64,000 nt of DNA from a virus. The notes under the pieces were generated by a model. The model was not told the origin of the DNA. It saw nothing but the letters and a program-made list of their open reading frames with translations, and ran no database searches. A program made the position numbers and the translations under genes. Positions 8,741 to 17,045 of this stretch are shown piece by piece (within the stretch, counting starts at the first letter, position 1; every line of letters starts with the position of its first letter). The stretch covers positions 1-64,000 of IMG/VR virus record IMGVR_UViG_3300023313_000003, one strand, 5' to 3'.

Positions 8741-9292
8741 TTAATTATTGCTATTGTACTTTGGGCCATATATTATTGATTGAGATAGTTGTCCATTGAG
8801 AACTACATCATTCATCACATGCATCATTTCAACAAAATCATCACTGAATTTTGAAGGTATTAGCCAGTTTAAATCTCCTAATACACAATCTTCTCGATAA
8901 GGTGTTTCTACCTCATTCTTATTTAAAGCAGTTGTTCCTTCAGAAAGCAGCCAACAAAAATCCATATAAGTTGTTGCTACCTTATTGTCAGTTACAATCT
9001 CTTTGGGAAAGTATGAAGGAAGACTTGAAGCTATTGAAAAGGAAACTGTATTTTTATCTTTATTGTAATTAATTTCAGAAGCATAAACTCTATTGCCTCT
9101 CATAGTTGTTCTTGCAATTACAACATTTTCTAAATCTTCTGGCCATTTTTCTACTTCTCCAACAAAAGTTTCAATATCTAAATATATAACTCTTGCCTCT
9201 AAACCTATTTCTTCTTCAGCTTGCTTAAGAGTCAAAACATCAAATTTTAATTCATCGACCTCTCCTAGCTCTTTCTTCATTTCTTCATTCAT
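8741..9292 (-). CDS. Hypothetical 183-aa protein next to DnaE
   Basis: Acidic soluble protein, coupled to the polymerase gene by a UAAUG stop-start overlap with GGAGGA in front. The strand-like segment EARVIYLDIETF superficially resembles motif I of 3'-5' exonucleases (DxE). However, the rest lacks convincing exonuclease motifs II and III, so a proofreading role is not claimed. Tight coupling to DnaE suggests a replication role. Confidence 0.6.
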   Translation of the reverse strand: MNEEMKKELGEVDELKFDVLTLKQAEEEIGLEARVIYLDIETFVGEVEKWPEDLENVVIARTTMRGNRVYASEINYNKDKNTVSFSIASSLPSYFPKEIVTDNKVATTYMDFCWLLSEGTTALNKNEVETPYREDCVLGDLNWLIPSKFSDDFVEMMHVMNDVVLNGQLSQSIIYGPKYNSNN

Positions 9293-12200
9293 TAGATTCC
9301 TCCATTATATATTATTCTTAATTGCTCTTCTATTGTTCTTAAATGAGTTACTGCAACTTGTGGTCTGCTTAACCAAAAACTCAATTTACCTTTTACCCAA
9401 ATAACTTTATCTTTATTCAGTAATTTTTTATATTTTATACATTCATTTTCCCAAAGTTTCAAGTTTATTTCATGTTTATTGTTTTCAATAATTAGATTAC
9501 AATACTCAGTATTTTTTTTAGTTTTCAGGAAGGTAGCACTCTTTATCTTACCTCCAACAACTACAACTTGGCCATCCATTCCATTTATAAGTTCATCTAA
9601 TTTAACTAAGTATTCTGAATCAAAAGCTTTACTATATATATTATAATAATTAACCCTTATGAAATCTAAAGACTCTTGTTCAAGATTAATTCTATTCTCT
9701 TTATTTATATGACAAAGTTTGTCAGGAATTTCTTTATCTTTTCTTAACCTCAAAAAGTATTCATCAATTAATTCTTCTTTACTTAAGCCAAAAGAATTAA
9801 AAGCACCCGAAAAAATTAATCTTACAAATATAGTTTTGTTTATAATCCTCTTGTTTACTCTCTTGAAGAAATCCTCTAGTGAAGTAAATGGCCTATTATT
9901 ATAGATTTCATCATTAGCTTTAATTCCTACACCTTTAACTACTGAAAATGGCATTTGAATAATATTGTCTTCGGTTATGTAAAATTCATCTGTAGATTTA
10001 TTAATATCAGGCAATCTAACTAAATCAAAAGCAGCATCATAATAAGATGAAAACTTCTCATTCTTATCTATAGAGTGAGTTAAGCAACTAAACCACCATT
10101 CCATAGGGTAATAAGTTTTAAGATATTGGCAGATATACCCAATGTAAGCATAACAAATTGAATGGCTATTGTGGCTTATAATATTATTAGCAACAAATAA
10201 ATTTGGTGAATCCTCCATTTCTACATCATAAGTATCTTCTAATCCTACTTTTGTAATTGATAAGATCTGCTCGTAACCTATAAGCAAACCTTTACTGTAT
10301 TTAACCACCCTTTTCCCAATCTTATAGTCTTCCTTTTTATGACAAGAATTACATAATTTACTAATATTATTAATATTATTATTAATAGGATTTCCATCTT
10401 TATGATGATGTTCTGGTTTTATTATTTTTGTGAAGTATATTCCACAATTACTACATGACAATTGACATGCTAATTCTTCTTTTCTTTTATTATATTCTAT
10501 ATATCTTCCATCTATATATCCGTGATTTAACTTTCCAGATTGAAATCCTTTGCTACCTTTTGTATTAGTATAATTAATATTTTTATGAATATATCCTCTA
10601 TTTTCAGACTCAGTTCTTGGTTTTGTTTGCTTTTCAGTTCCTAAATTTACTGCTATTTTAATGTCCATTCTATTTATCAACTGTCCAATTTCAATATCAC
10701 CATGATTAGTATGTAACCTATGATCAATACTACCTTTAATAGACTTCCCACTTACTGTTACAACTTTAAATAGCTCCTTTTTACCTGTGTAGGTTATGTT
10801 TTTAATAGGTCTAGGCCTAATTTTATTATCATTGTTTGGTGCTAATATACTACCATAGCCATATCTTCTTAATTTTTTAGCATAATGTACTTTTCCTGTT
10901 TTTTTTACATATTCATTATCGTTAACTAATTTATATAGATGTTGAATTTCAAAAGATTGTGGAGAACCATTACCTGATGAACATCCTCTAGTGACTAAGG
11001 TGTCTCCGCTTAAGCATTTATTAAACCCATAACCAGCAAAAGTTTCCATTAGATGCCAAATCTCTTCAGCTTTATCTTTATTAATATCAGTATACTCTTT
11101 TTGAGCATTTTGTATGAATCTTTCCTTGTATGGTTTCAGTATTGACTTCTTCTTCTTACCCATGGCTTTTCTAATATCATCTGCTTCAGCTAATGAGAAT
11201 CCTCCAAGTATTTGAGAAGCCTTCATTACTGATTCTTGATATATCATAATCCCATAGGTATCTTTTAGAGATTTATTTAAAGAATTATGAGGAGAAACAC
11301 ATTCTAAATCACCATTTTTTCTATTAATAAACTCGACATGTTGTTGATTCTGCATTGGGCCTGGCCTCCCAACTGAAGTAACTAAAGACAAATCATCAAG
11401 AGATTCTATCTTTATTTTAGTTAGTATATTCCTAGCAATATCTGAATTAAACTGGAAAACTGATTCAGTATCTCCTAATGCAAACTTATTAAAAACATCT
11501 TGATCATTTATTGGGATATTATAAATATCAATATTTATATTATGTCTCTCCTTAATCATAGATACTGCTGTTGCTATATATTTAAGAGTAGTTAATGATA
11601 GAATATCATACTTAATTACCCCTACACTCTCAGAATTACTTAAATTAAAATCTAAACATTTTTCATTTTTTATAGTTCTGATTGGGATTAAAGTATTGAT
11701 CGGGTCTTGAGTAATCGCAAGCCCACAAGGATGCCTACCAACCTGTCTATTGAATCCAATTAATCTTGATACGCACTCCCCTATTTTTGGATATGTATCA
11801 AACAAAACCTTTTTAATACCATCATCTTCTTTTAATGCTCTCTCATAAAATTCTGGTTCGCTCTCTAACTCTTCCTTTTTAGGGAATGAAGTTGTTATTT
11901 TATTTACTATTGTGAAGCTAGTATCTGGATAGTATAATTTAAAAGAATCCTTAATAGCAGTTTTTGTTCTCATAGTTTGCATTGTACCAATTGGGACAAC
12001 TCTATCTGCACCATATTTTTTTACTAAGTAGGCTTTGGCCCATTTTTGATCTGAAAAATCTAAATCAATATCTGGATAAGTTCCTTTGATAATTCGAGCT
12101 TGTGATATAAAACGCTCAAATAATAAACCATTAGAAATAGGATCTAAATGAGTAATCATTAAGCAATAATTTAATAATGAACCAGCTCCAGAACCACGGC

Positions 12201-13335
12201 CTGGCCCTACTGTAACTCCATTTTCTCGGCAAGCTCTACATAGATCTTCGATAACTAAAAAATAATCAATTAAATCAATTTTTCCATTATCAGTAATTGT
12301 ACTTAATTCATATTTTAACCTTTCATAATACTCAGGATCATTCTTCATTCTGCCATAACCAGTAATTATAGCACTAACTAAAGCCTTTTTATTCATTCCA
12401 TCTTTATGAAGAGGGTGGGTTATAATTGGGTAATTTACAACTTGGTCTTTAAAAGAAAGATCAATATCTTTACATTTATCAATTACTTCTCTTGTATTAT
12501 TCATAGCTTCTTTTACTACTCTCTTAGATAAACCAAACAAAGTAGAAGTAGCTATTAACTCTTGAGTTGAACAGATATGTCTATTCTCTCTAACATAAAA
12601 TCCTCTTTTACCTTCAATGCTATTCCTAACACAAACATCTTGAAGAATCTTATCTGCTTCTTTTGGAATCATTGAATCTGATGTTATAACAATTTTTATA
12701 TTATTTTGCTTAGAAAAAGAAATTATATCATTATTACTATCAATTAATGGATTTTTTTCATACTTCTTACAATAATCCTGAATACCATAATCAAACTGAA
12801 AACTTTGATTAGAGATGGTTAATTCTAAGTATAGATCGTCTTTAAATATTAAATGTAATGTTAAAACTCTACTTACTGCTTTTGAGTAAGCTTCATTTCT
12901 AGGATAACTTAAGTAATCCTTTCCCCATACCCCATCAATCCCTCCAGTTAAACAGAGTAAGCCTTCAGAAAAATCCTGTATGTCAGCTATACTGCAAGTT
13001 GGTTCTTTAAATTTATGTAAATTCTCATAAGAAAAGGAAATTATCTTGCATAAATTCCTATAACCAACTTGATTTTTTGCCATTAAAACTATCTTATAAT
13101 TATCACAACCATCGATATAATAATTTAACTCACACCCTATAGAAATAGGAAAATTATACTTCTTACCTACATTATAAGCATCAATTCCTCCACCTAATGA
13201 ACAATAATCAGTAAAAGATAACCCATATAATCCTGATTCTTTAGCATGTTTGATTCCATCTTCAACTGATCCTATAGCTTGTCCACATGAATAATGAGTT
13301 TTATGATGCAAATTTGCGTACTCTAATTCTTTCAT
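9292..13335 (-). CDS. dnaE: DNA polymerase III alpha-type (DnaE) replicative polymerase with intein
   Basis: C-family replicative polymerase, 1347 aa including a 283-aa intein (1064 aa after splicing). Order: PHP domain at the N-terminus (LHHKTHYS in place of the usual LHxHSxYS); palm motif GPGRGSGAGS (about residue 377); catalytic PDIDLDF (about residue 421); VGRHPCGLAI; the fingers motif GYGFNK split by the intein from SHSICYAY; a helix-hairpin-helix region; and a C-terminal OB fold (from about GQVVVVGGKI). The start at 13335 was chosen for AGGAGA a few bases upstream; the frame extends 18 codons further without a ribosome site. Neighbours encode primase, helicase, SSB and a clamp-like protein, so this is the phage replicase. 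The PHP metal residues look incomplete, so proofreading by this domain is uncertain. Confidence 0.92.
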   Translation of the reverse strand: MKELEYANLHHKTHYSCGQAIGSVEDGIKHAKESGLYGLSFTDYCSLGGGIDAYNVGKKYNFPISIGCELNYYIDGCDNYKIVLMAKNQVGYRNLCKIISFSYENLHKFKEPTCSIADIQDFSEGLLCLTGGIDGVWGKDYLSYPRNEAYSKAVSRVLTLHLIFKDDLYLELTISNQSFQFDYGIQDYCKKYEKNPLIDSNNDIISFSKQNNIKIVITSDSMIPKEADKILQDVCVRNSIEGKRGFYVRENRHICSTQELIATSTLFGLSKRVVKEAMNNTREVIDKCKDIDLSFKDQVVNYPIITHPLHKDGMNKKALVSAIITGYGRMKNDPEYYERLKYELSTITDNGKIDLIDYFLVIEDLCRACRENGVTVGPGRGSGAGSLLNYCLMITHLDPISNGLLFERFISQARIIKGTYPDIDLDFSDQKWAKAYLVKKYGADRVVPIGTMQTMRTKTAIKDSFKLYYPDTSFTIVNKITTSFPKKEELESEPEFYERALKEDDGIKKVLFDTYPKIGECVSRLIGFNRQVGRHPCGLAITQDPINTLIPIRTIKNEKCLDFNLSNSESVGVIKYDILSLTTLKYIATAVSMIKERHNINIDIYNIPINDQDVFNKFALGDTESVFQFNSDIARNILTKIKIESLDDLSLVTSVGRPGPMQNQQHVEFINRKNGDLECVSPHNSLNKSLKDTYGIMIYQESVMKASQILGGFSLAEADDIRKAMGKKKKSILKPYKERFIQNAQKEYTDINKDKAEEIWHLMETFAGYGFNKCLSGDTLVTRGCSSGNGSPQSFEIQHLYKLVNDNEYVKKTGKVHYAKKLRRYGYGSILAPNNDNKIRPRPIKNITYTGKKELFKVVTVSGKSIKGSIDHRLHTNHGDIEIGQLINRMDIKIAVNLGTEKQTKPRTESENRGYIHKNINYTNTKGSKGFQSGKLNHGYIDGRYIEYNKRKEELACQLSCSNCGIYFTKIIKPEHHHKDGNPINNNINNISKLCNSCHKKEDYKIGKRVVKYSKGLLIGYEQILSITKVGLEDTYDVEMEDSPNLFVANNIISHNSHSICYAYIGYICQYLKTYYPMEWWFSCLTHSIDKNEKFSSYYDAAFDLVRLPDINKSTDEFYITEDNIIQMPFSVVKGVGIKANDEIYNNRPFTSLEDFFKRVNKRIINKTIFVRLIFSGAFNSFGLSKEELIDEYFLRLRKDKEIPDKLCHINKENRINLEQESLDFIRVNYYNIYSKAFDSEYLVKLDELINGMDGQVVVVGGKIKSATFLKTKKNTEYCNLIIENNKHEINLKLWENECIKYKKLLNKDKVIWVKGKLSFWLSRPQVAVTHLRTIEEQLRIIYNGGI
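10168..11016 (-). mobile_element. Intein with HNH endonuclease inside DnaE
   Basis: A 283-residue in-frame insertion (residues 774-1056 of the polymerase) begins with Cys at block A (CLSGDTLV) and ends with VANNIISHN, followed by Ser as the +1 residue. The flanking exteins join as GYGFNK/SHSICYAY, an uninterrupted DnaE motif. Block B reads GSIDHRLH (Ser where Thr is common, His retained) and block F reads TYDVEMEDSPNLF. Between them is an HNH endonuclease with two CxxC pairs (CSNC and CNSC) around EHHHKDGNP. All splicing residues (C1, penultimate H, terminal N, S+1) are present, so it should splice and may still home. Confidence 0.93.
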
Positions 13336-13400
13336 TCTATCTCCTGTTTTTGGTAAAAATAGATTAGAATTAATTATTGAATAAAGCAAGGATTTAGAAT

Positions 13401-13427
13401 AAAAAAAGCCCTCAATTAAGAGGGCTT
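13401..13427 (-). terminator. Intrinsic terminator between histone-like gene and dnaE
   Basis: On the minus strand an 8-bp stem (AAGCCCTC/GAGGGCTT, 6-nt loop) runs straight into seven T residues. It lies downstream of the histone-like gene and just upstream of the DnaE ribosome site. It should therefore end or attenuate transcription coming from the primase/helicase side, implying a separate promoter for dnaE. Confidence 0.85.
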
Positions 13428-13484
13428 CTTACCAAAAAACAAAAGCAAACAAATCCAAGAAAGGATAAGCATCTAAGTTTTATA

Positions 13485-13895
13485 CTATTTTTTTGATTTA
13501 GTCACTACTTTTTTTGTAGTTTTTACTGCTTTTTTAGTAGTTTTTACTGCTTTTTTAGCTTTAATAGAGGTTACTGACTTCTTAGCAATCTTAGTTTTAG
13601 ATTTAGCTTTAACAGATAATCTTGCAGTTGGCTTCTTAGCTTTAACTGGTCTTCCAATAATAGAAGTATATCCAGAAATTAATCCTTTACGGTTAAGCTG
13701 GCCAAGATACCATTTTACATTTCTTTCATAAAAGGAATCATTTTTTTCATTTTTACTTTTAACAATTAAAGAACCTTTTTTTTCTGCTGCTTTAATTTTT
13801 GTGATAATTCTTTTAATACTAGTGACTCCACTATTGTAAAGTTCAGCAATAAGATCATATCTTGTTGTTTTTTTTACTACTTTTTTAGTTGCCAT
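13485..13895 (-). CDS. Histone H1-like basic DNA-binding protein
   Basis: 136 aa. Residues about 8-75 form a compact domain that could be a winged helix (helix-rich, ending in GLISGY). The C-terminal half is almost only Lys, Ala, Thr, Val and Ser, with tandem KAVKTTK repeats, like the tail of bacterial and eukaryotic H1. The start MATKK (13895) was chosen because GGGAG lies 8 nt upstream; an ATG seven codons earlier lacks one. Such proteins compact DNA or bind it non-specifically. The position inside the replication block suggests a role on phage or host DNA, but the function is inferred from composition. Confidence 0.7.
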   Translation of the reverse strand: MATKKVVKKTTRYDLIAELYNSGVTSIKRIITKIKAAEKKGSLIVKSKNEKNDSFYERNVKWYLGQLNRKGLISGYTSIIGRPVKAKKPTARLSVKAKSKTKIAKKSVTSIKAKKAVKTTKKAVKTTKKVVTKSKK

Positions 13896-13966
13896 GTTAA
13901 TTCTCCCTGTTAGCAATGTTAGTATTTCTTTTAATAATTTTTAAACTATATCCTATAATAAGTAAA

Positions 13967-15064
13967 CTATATAATAATTCTTTTATTATTGGCCCATTCA
14001 AATAATGACATTGATTCTTTAATGTTGCAAACATTATCTTTTATTGAATACTGGCCAGGGTCTGTGCCTTGTTTAGTACATACTATTTTAATATCATCAA
14101 TAATAATTTCTAACTGCCTAAATATTTCAATAGTTGAAAGATCTCCTGATATATCTCCATCCATATATATAATTACACTTTTAGCTTTTTTTTGTAATAT
14201 TTTAACTTGCCCATCATTTAGAAATTTACCAAGTAAAGCTATCGAGTTAGGAGTTTTTAAACAATCAAAAGGGCCTTCAACTATAACAACAGGCTTATTC
14301 CAATTAATATTATCTTGATTAAAGAATATTGTTTTCTTTAAGTTCTTAGAGTTTAAAGTTTTAGGATAATGAGATTCAATTAAAGGATTATTGCAAACAG
14401 GACAATTTTCTGGAGCATTGTCTTCACCTGTATAATAATATTTATTATAAAGTTCACAACCATAATGCTCACATCTAAAATGTTTCTTAGTCCATCGACT
14501 TGTTATATCTCTACCTTGGTAGCCAATCATAACTCCATTTTCTGTAAAAGGAGAAATTACTCTTTTAGATAAAGTAGAATACATTAGTCCAAATTTTTTT
14601 ATAATATTAAAATTGTTAATTCCTCGACCTAATAAATAATCATAAGCTTCAGGAATCCTATTATAATCTTCCTTAGTACATTCTATTTTTTTAAAGTGCA
14701 TCGGGATTTTAACACTTTCTACGGGATTTAGTTCATTTACTTCATTTTTTTTGTCTTCTTCCCCAATTTTTGTAAAAATATAATCATCACAATACTTAGC
14801 AACTCCTTCTCCTCTAAACATATCTCTCATTTCAAAAGTATTATAACCAAGCAACTTAAATAATGAATAAAGATTTCCTTTACCTTCGTCTGGAGATTTA
14901 CCATTACACTTAAAACATATCCATCGATTCACTTCTTTACTAATATAAAGCTTTCTACTGGCATTACACTCAGGGCAATCAATAATAAAATGAGTATCAT
15001 TTTGGTGGTAGTTGCATCCAGTATCTTCAAGAATATCTTCAATATCTACATCTTCTATGTTCAC
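13967..15064 (-). CDS. DNA primase (zinc-finger plus TOPRIM)
   Basis: 365 aa. The N-terminal zinc-binding region has Cys pairs CPEC and CFKC (about residues 34-57), as in DnaG/gp4-type primases. The TOPRIM core has VVIVEGPFDCLK (catalytic Glu) and IIYMDGDISGD (DxD). A second four-Cys cluster (CEHYGC and CPVC) lies just before the TOPRIM domain. The start is GTG, formed in the overlap UAGUG with the helicase stop. It should make RNA primers for the adjacent DnaB-type helicase and DnaE polymerase. It is shorter than bacterial DnaG and lacks a clear C-terminal helicase-binding domain. Confidence 0.85.
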   Translation of the reverse strand: MNIEDVDIEDILEDTGCNYHQNDTHFIIDCPECNASRKLYISKEVNRWICFKCNGKSPDEGKGNLYSLFKLLGYNTFEMRDMFRGEGVAKYCDDYIFTKIGEEDKKNEVNELNPVESVKIPMHFKKIECTKEDYNRIPEAYDYLLGRGINNFNIIKKFGLMYSTLSKRVISPFTENGVMIGYQGRDITSRWTKKHFRCEHYGCELYNKYYYTGEDNAPENCPVCNNPLIESHYPKTLNSKNLKKTIFFNQDNINWNKPVVIVEGPFDCLKTPNSIALLGKFLNDGQVKILQKKAKSVIIYMDGDISGDLSTIEIFRQLEIIIDDIKIVCTKQGTDPGQYSIKDNVCNIKESMSLFEWANNKRIII

Positions 15065-16440
15065 TATTTACTCTGAGTAATGGCATGAGAGTTATCATGA
15101 GAAGGTGATTGATCCTGACCATATTCATCTGAGGAGATAAAGCCAAGACCTTCTTCTTCAGAACCATACATTGCGGCATAGCTCATATCTGTCTTACATA
15201 TTTGAACAATACCTTTTGCTCCATCCCTCTGCTTCTCTAAGAGTATTCTAATAGTCTCACTAGCAATATCCTTATCAGAACGATTTAGAGTTAAAACTGT
15301 AGCCGCGGCCCTAGTCATATCAAAACACTCAGCAACATCAACTAGTCTTAATAAATTACCTTGGTTATTTTTATTTTGAGCATCCCTATTCCCTTGAGCA
15401 ACTGTAATTACTGCGCAATCATGCATACTCGCAATTGAAGCCAAGCCTCGATGAACATACGACATTTGCTCCCTCATAGTATTAAACTTCTGAGAGGTCT
15501 TTAGTATTTGACCATAATCAACCATAACAACATCAAAAGGAAATTCTTCTTTAACATCTTCACATAAGGCTATAAATTTTTCTAAAGTATAACTCCAATC
15601 CCCCATGTGATAAATTCTTATATCGTCTTTGTATTCTGATATAAATTTGTTCTTTTTCTCTATTTCTTTCTCATTTAGATTATTAAACCTTACTCTTCCA
15701 TAAGGAACTTTAATTGCTCTTGAAGCAATTCTTAATAAAGGCTGAGTATCTTGGCCTTCAAGATTTAGATATAAAACTTTGAATCCATCTTGTAAGAATT
15801 TCCATGAAGAGTTCAGTAAAAATAATGACTTACCAACATTTGTCCCACCAAGTACAACAGTTAAAGTTCCTCTAGGGATTCCCCCACCCATTGCTCGATC
15901 TATATCTGGAAGTCCTAACGCTAAAAGCTTATCTTCGTTCTCTGCTGACTCTTCCATAACTTTAGTTAAATCTTTTAATGAGAAGTATTTTTGATTATCA
16001 AAATCGATACCTTTCATTGCATCAACATCTTTCTCTATATTCTCTAAAATCTTATCAGGGTCTTTAAATTGGCCATTAACTAATTTTTGGTTGATTTTGA
16101 AAGCGATTGCCTTCTTTACAAATTTAGCTACATTTTCCTTTATGTATTTAAAATTACGCTTTATTTGTGGCTTCTGAACCTTTTTTAATAACGCTTTATA
16201 ATCCTCAATTTTATCTTCATCAAACTTAAATAACTCATTTTCCATCATAGAATAAGTTACATAATCATATTCTGCATATAATCCTTTAACTAAATCAAAA
16301 AGTAATCCTATTGTTTTATTTGAAAAATAAGATTTCTTCAATAAATCTAAGGACTTCTTAGCAAAAGTAGGATCTTCTACTAATATTTGAATAACCCCTA
16401 ACTGAAAATTTGCATCGTAATTAAATTGAATTTCACTCAT
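15064..16440 (-). CDS. DnaB-type replicative helicase
   Basis: 458-aa RecA-fold hexameric helicase. The N-terminal helical domain covers about residues 1-150. The ATPase core shows Walker A GGTNVGKS (about 197-204) after GGIPRGTLTVVLG, Walker B VVMVDYGQIL, and the conserved AQGNRDAQ (motif H3 with Gln/Arg). It is co-translated with the primase gene, as expected for a helicase-primase pair. AGAGGATA precedes the ATG at 16440. It is the first gene of the leftward replication unit beyond the 605-bp control region. No loader gene was recognised. Confidence 0.88.
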   Translation of the reverse strand: MSEIQFNYDANFQLGVIQILVEDPTFAKKSLDLLKKSYFSNKTIGLLFDLVKGLYAEYDYVTYSMMENELFKFDEDKIEDYKALLKKVQKPQIKRNFKYIKENVAKFVKKAIAFKINQKLVNGQFKDPDKILENIEKDVDAMKGIDFDNQKYFSLKDLTKVMEESAENEDKLLALGLPDIDRAMGGGIPRGTLTVVLGGTNVGKSLFLLNSSWKFLQDGFKVLYLNLEGQDTQPLLRIASRAIKVPYGRVRFNNLNEKEIEKKNKFISEYKDDIRIYHMGDWSYTLEKFIALCEDVKEEFPFDVVMVDYGQILKTSQKFNTMREQMSYVHRGLASIASMHDCAVITVAQGNRDAQNKNNQGNLLRLVDVAECFDMTRAAATVLTLNRSDKDIASETIRILLEKQRDGAKGIVQICKTDMSYAAMYGSEEEGLGFISSDEYGQDQSPSHDNSHAITQSK

Positions 16441-16493
16441 ACTTATCCTCTTGATATTGTCTGCTTTATTTTGGTTTTAATAACGTAATATAT

Positions 16494-16896
16494 ATTGAAG
16501 AGATATTCAATAATTATTTTAACTTAAATTTTGAACAGTTAACTTACTAAGTTTACTATAATATTGAAGAATTTTCAATTTTTCTTTGTTGAAGATATTT
16601 TCACCTTATTATTTCCATGCTACCCTATCAAAACAATTCAAAAGAATACTTAAATAAATTTTTAAATATATAATCACCTCGATTCGGTTGTTCCAACCTC
16701 TCGGCGATTAAATGATGGCTTCGCCATTTAGTCAAATAATCTTCAAACATCCTTGAAGATATTTTAAAGTTAACTACTTCTCTAAATTTAAAGCGCAGGA
16801 GTGACCGACACCATCGGTGTCAACGACAAGCATAAAATTTTTCTATACATAAATACTTATCGCAAGGATATTGGTCTATCTTCGTTGAAGATATTT
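16494..16896. repeat. Dispersed TTGAAGATATTT-type repeats
   Basis: Five related copies lie at 16494-16510 (ATTGAAGAGATATTCAA, imperfect palindrome), 16563-16578 (ATTGAAGAATTTTCAA, palindrome-like), 16588-16600 (GTTGAAGATATTT), 16752-16765 (CTTGAAGATATTTT) and 16884-16896 (GTTGAAGATATTT). The copy at 16752 is preceded by CTTCAA in inverse orientation at 16741. They could be binding sites for a regulator or an initiator protein. Confidence 0.6.
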
Positions 16897-16952
16897 ATCC
16901 CATTAACATTAAAGATTCACTTAATGAGATGTAATAGATATGTTTAATTGGT

Positions 16953-17001
16953 CACTTACGGCTATCGCCACCTTGGGGTGGCGGCCTAGTTCCGTAATGT
17001 G
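16953..17001. other. Long GC-rich hairpin upstream of helicase gene
   Basis: The arms are CAC-TTACGG with CCGTAA-TGTG, then CTA with TAG, then a perfect 7-bp CGCCACC/GGTGGCG with a TTGG loop, about 19 paired bases in all. It ends 44 nt before the ATG of the plus-strand helicase, so it would be in that mRNA leader if transcription starts upstream. It has no T-run, so it is not an intrinsic terminator. Confidence 0.7.
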
Positions 17002-17045
17002 GAAATATATCTTGTTATTTAATTATTAATTAACTAGAATTAAAT

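Larger units (their letters stand above)
16441..17045. promoter_or_regulatory. 605-bp divergent control region, possible replication origin
   Basis: This gene-free stretch separates the leftward helicase/primase/polymerase unit from the rightward DExH helicase. It holds at least four hairpins: GGTTG/CAACC at 16686-16698, TGGC/GCCA around 16715-16728, GACACC/GGTGTC at 16807-16821, and a long one at 16953-17001. Five copies of a TTGAAGATATTT-like element also lie here. Only very short frames without ribosome sites are present. Repeats, local GC-rich hairpins in AT-rich DNA and divergent replication genes suit an origin or major promoter region. Nothing proves either. Confidence 0.55.

Noticed and set aside
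8741-9292. DIETF as motif I of a 3'-5' proofreading exonuclease beside the polymerase.
   Set aside because: Only the DxE resemblance was found; convincing motifs II and III are missing, so it was left as hypothetical.
9292-9700. QESLDF near the C-terminus of DnaE as a clamp-binding motif (QxxLxF).
   Set aside because: The segment lines up with the conserved EREALGLYLTGHP-type block before the OB domain of all DnaE proteins, not with the clamp-binding QADMF position, so it is not independent evidence of clamp binding.
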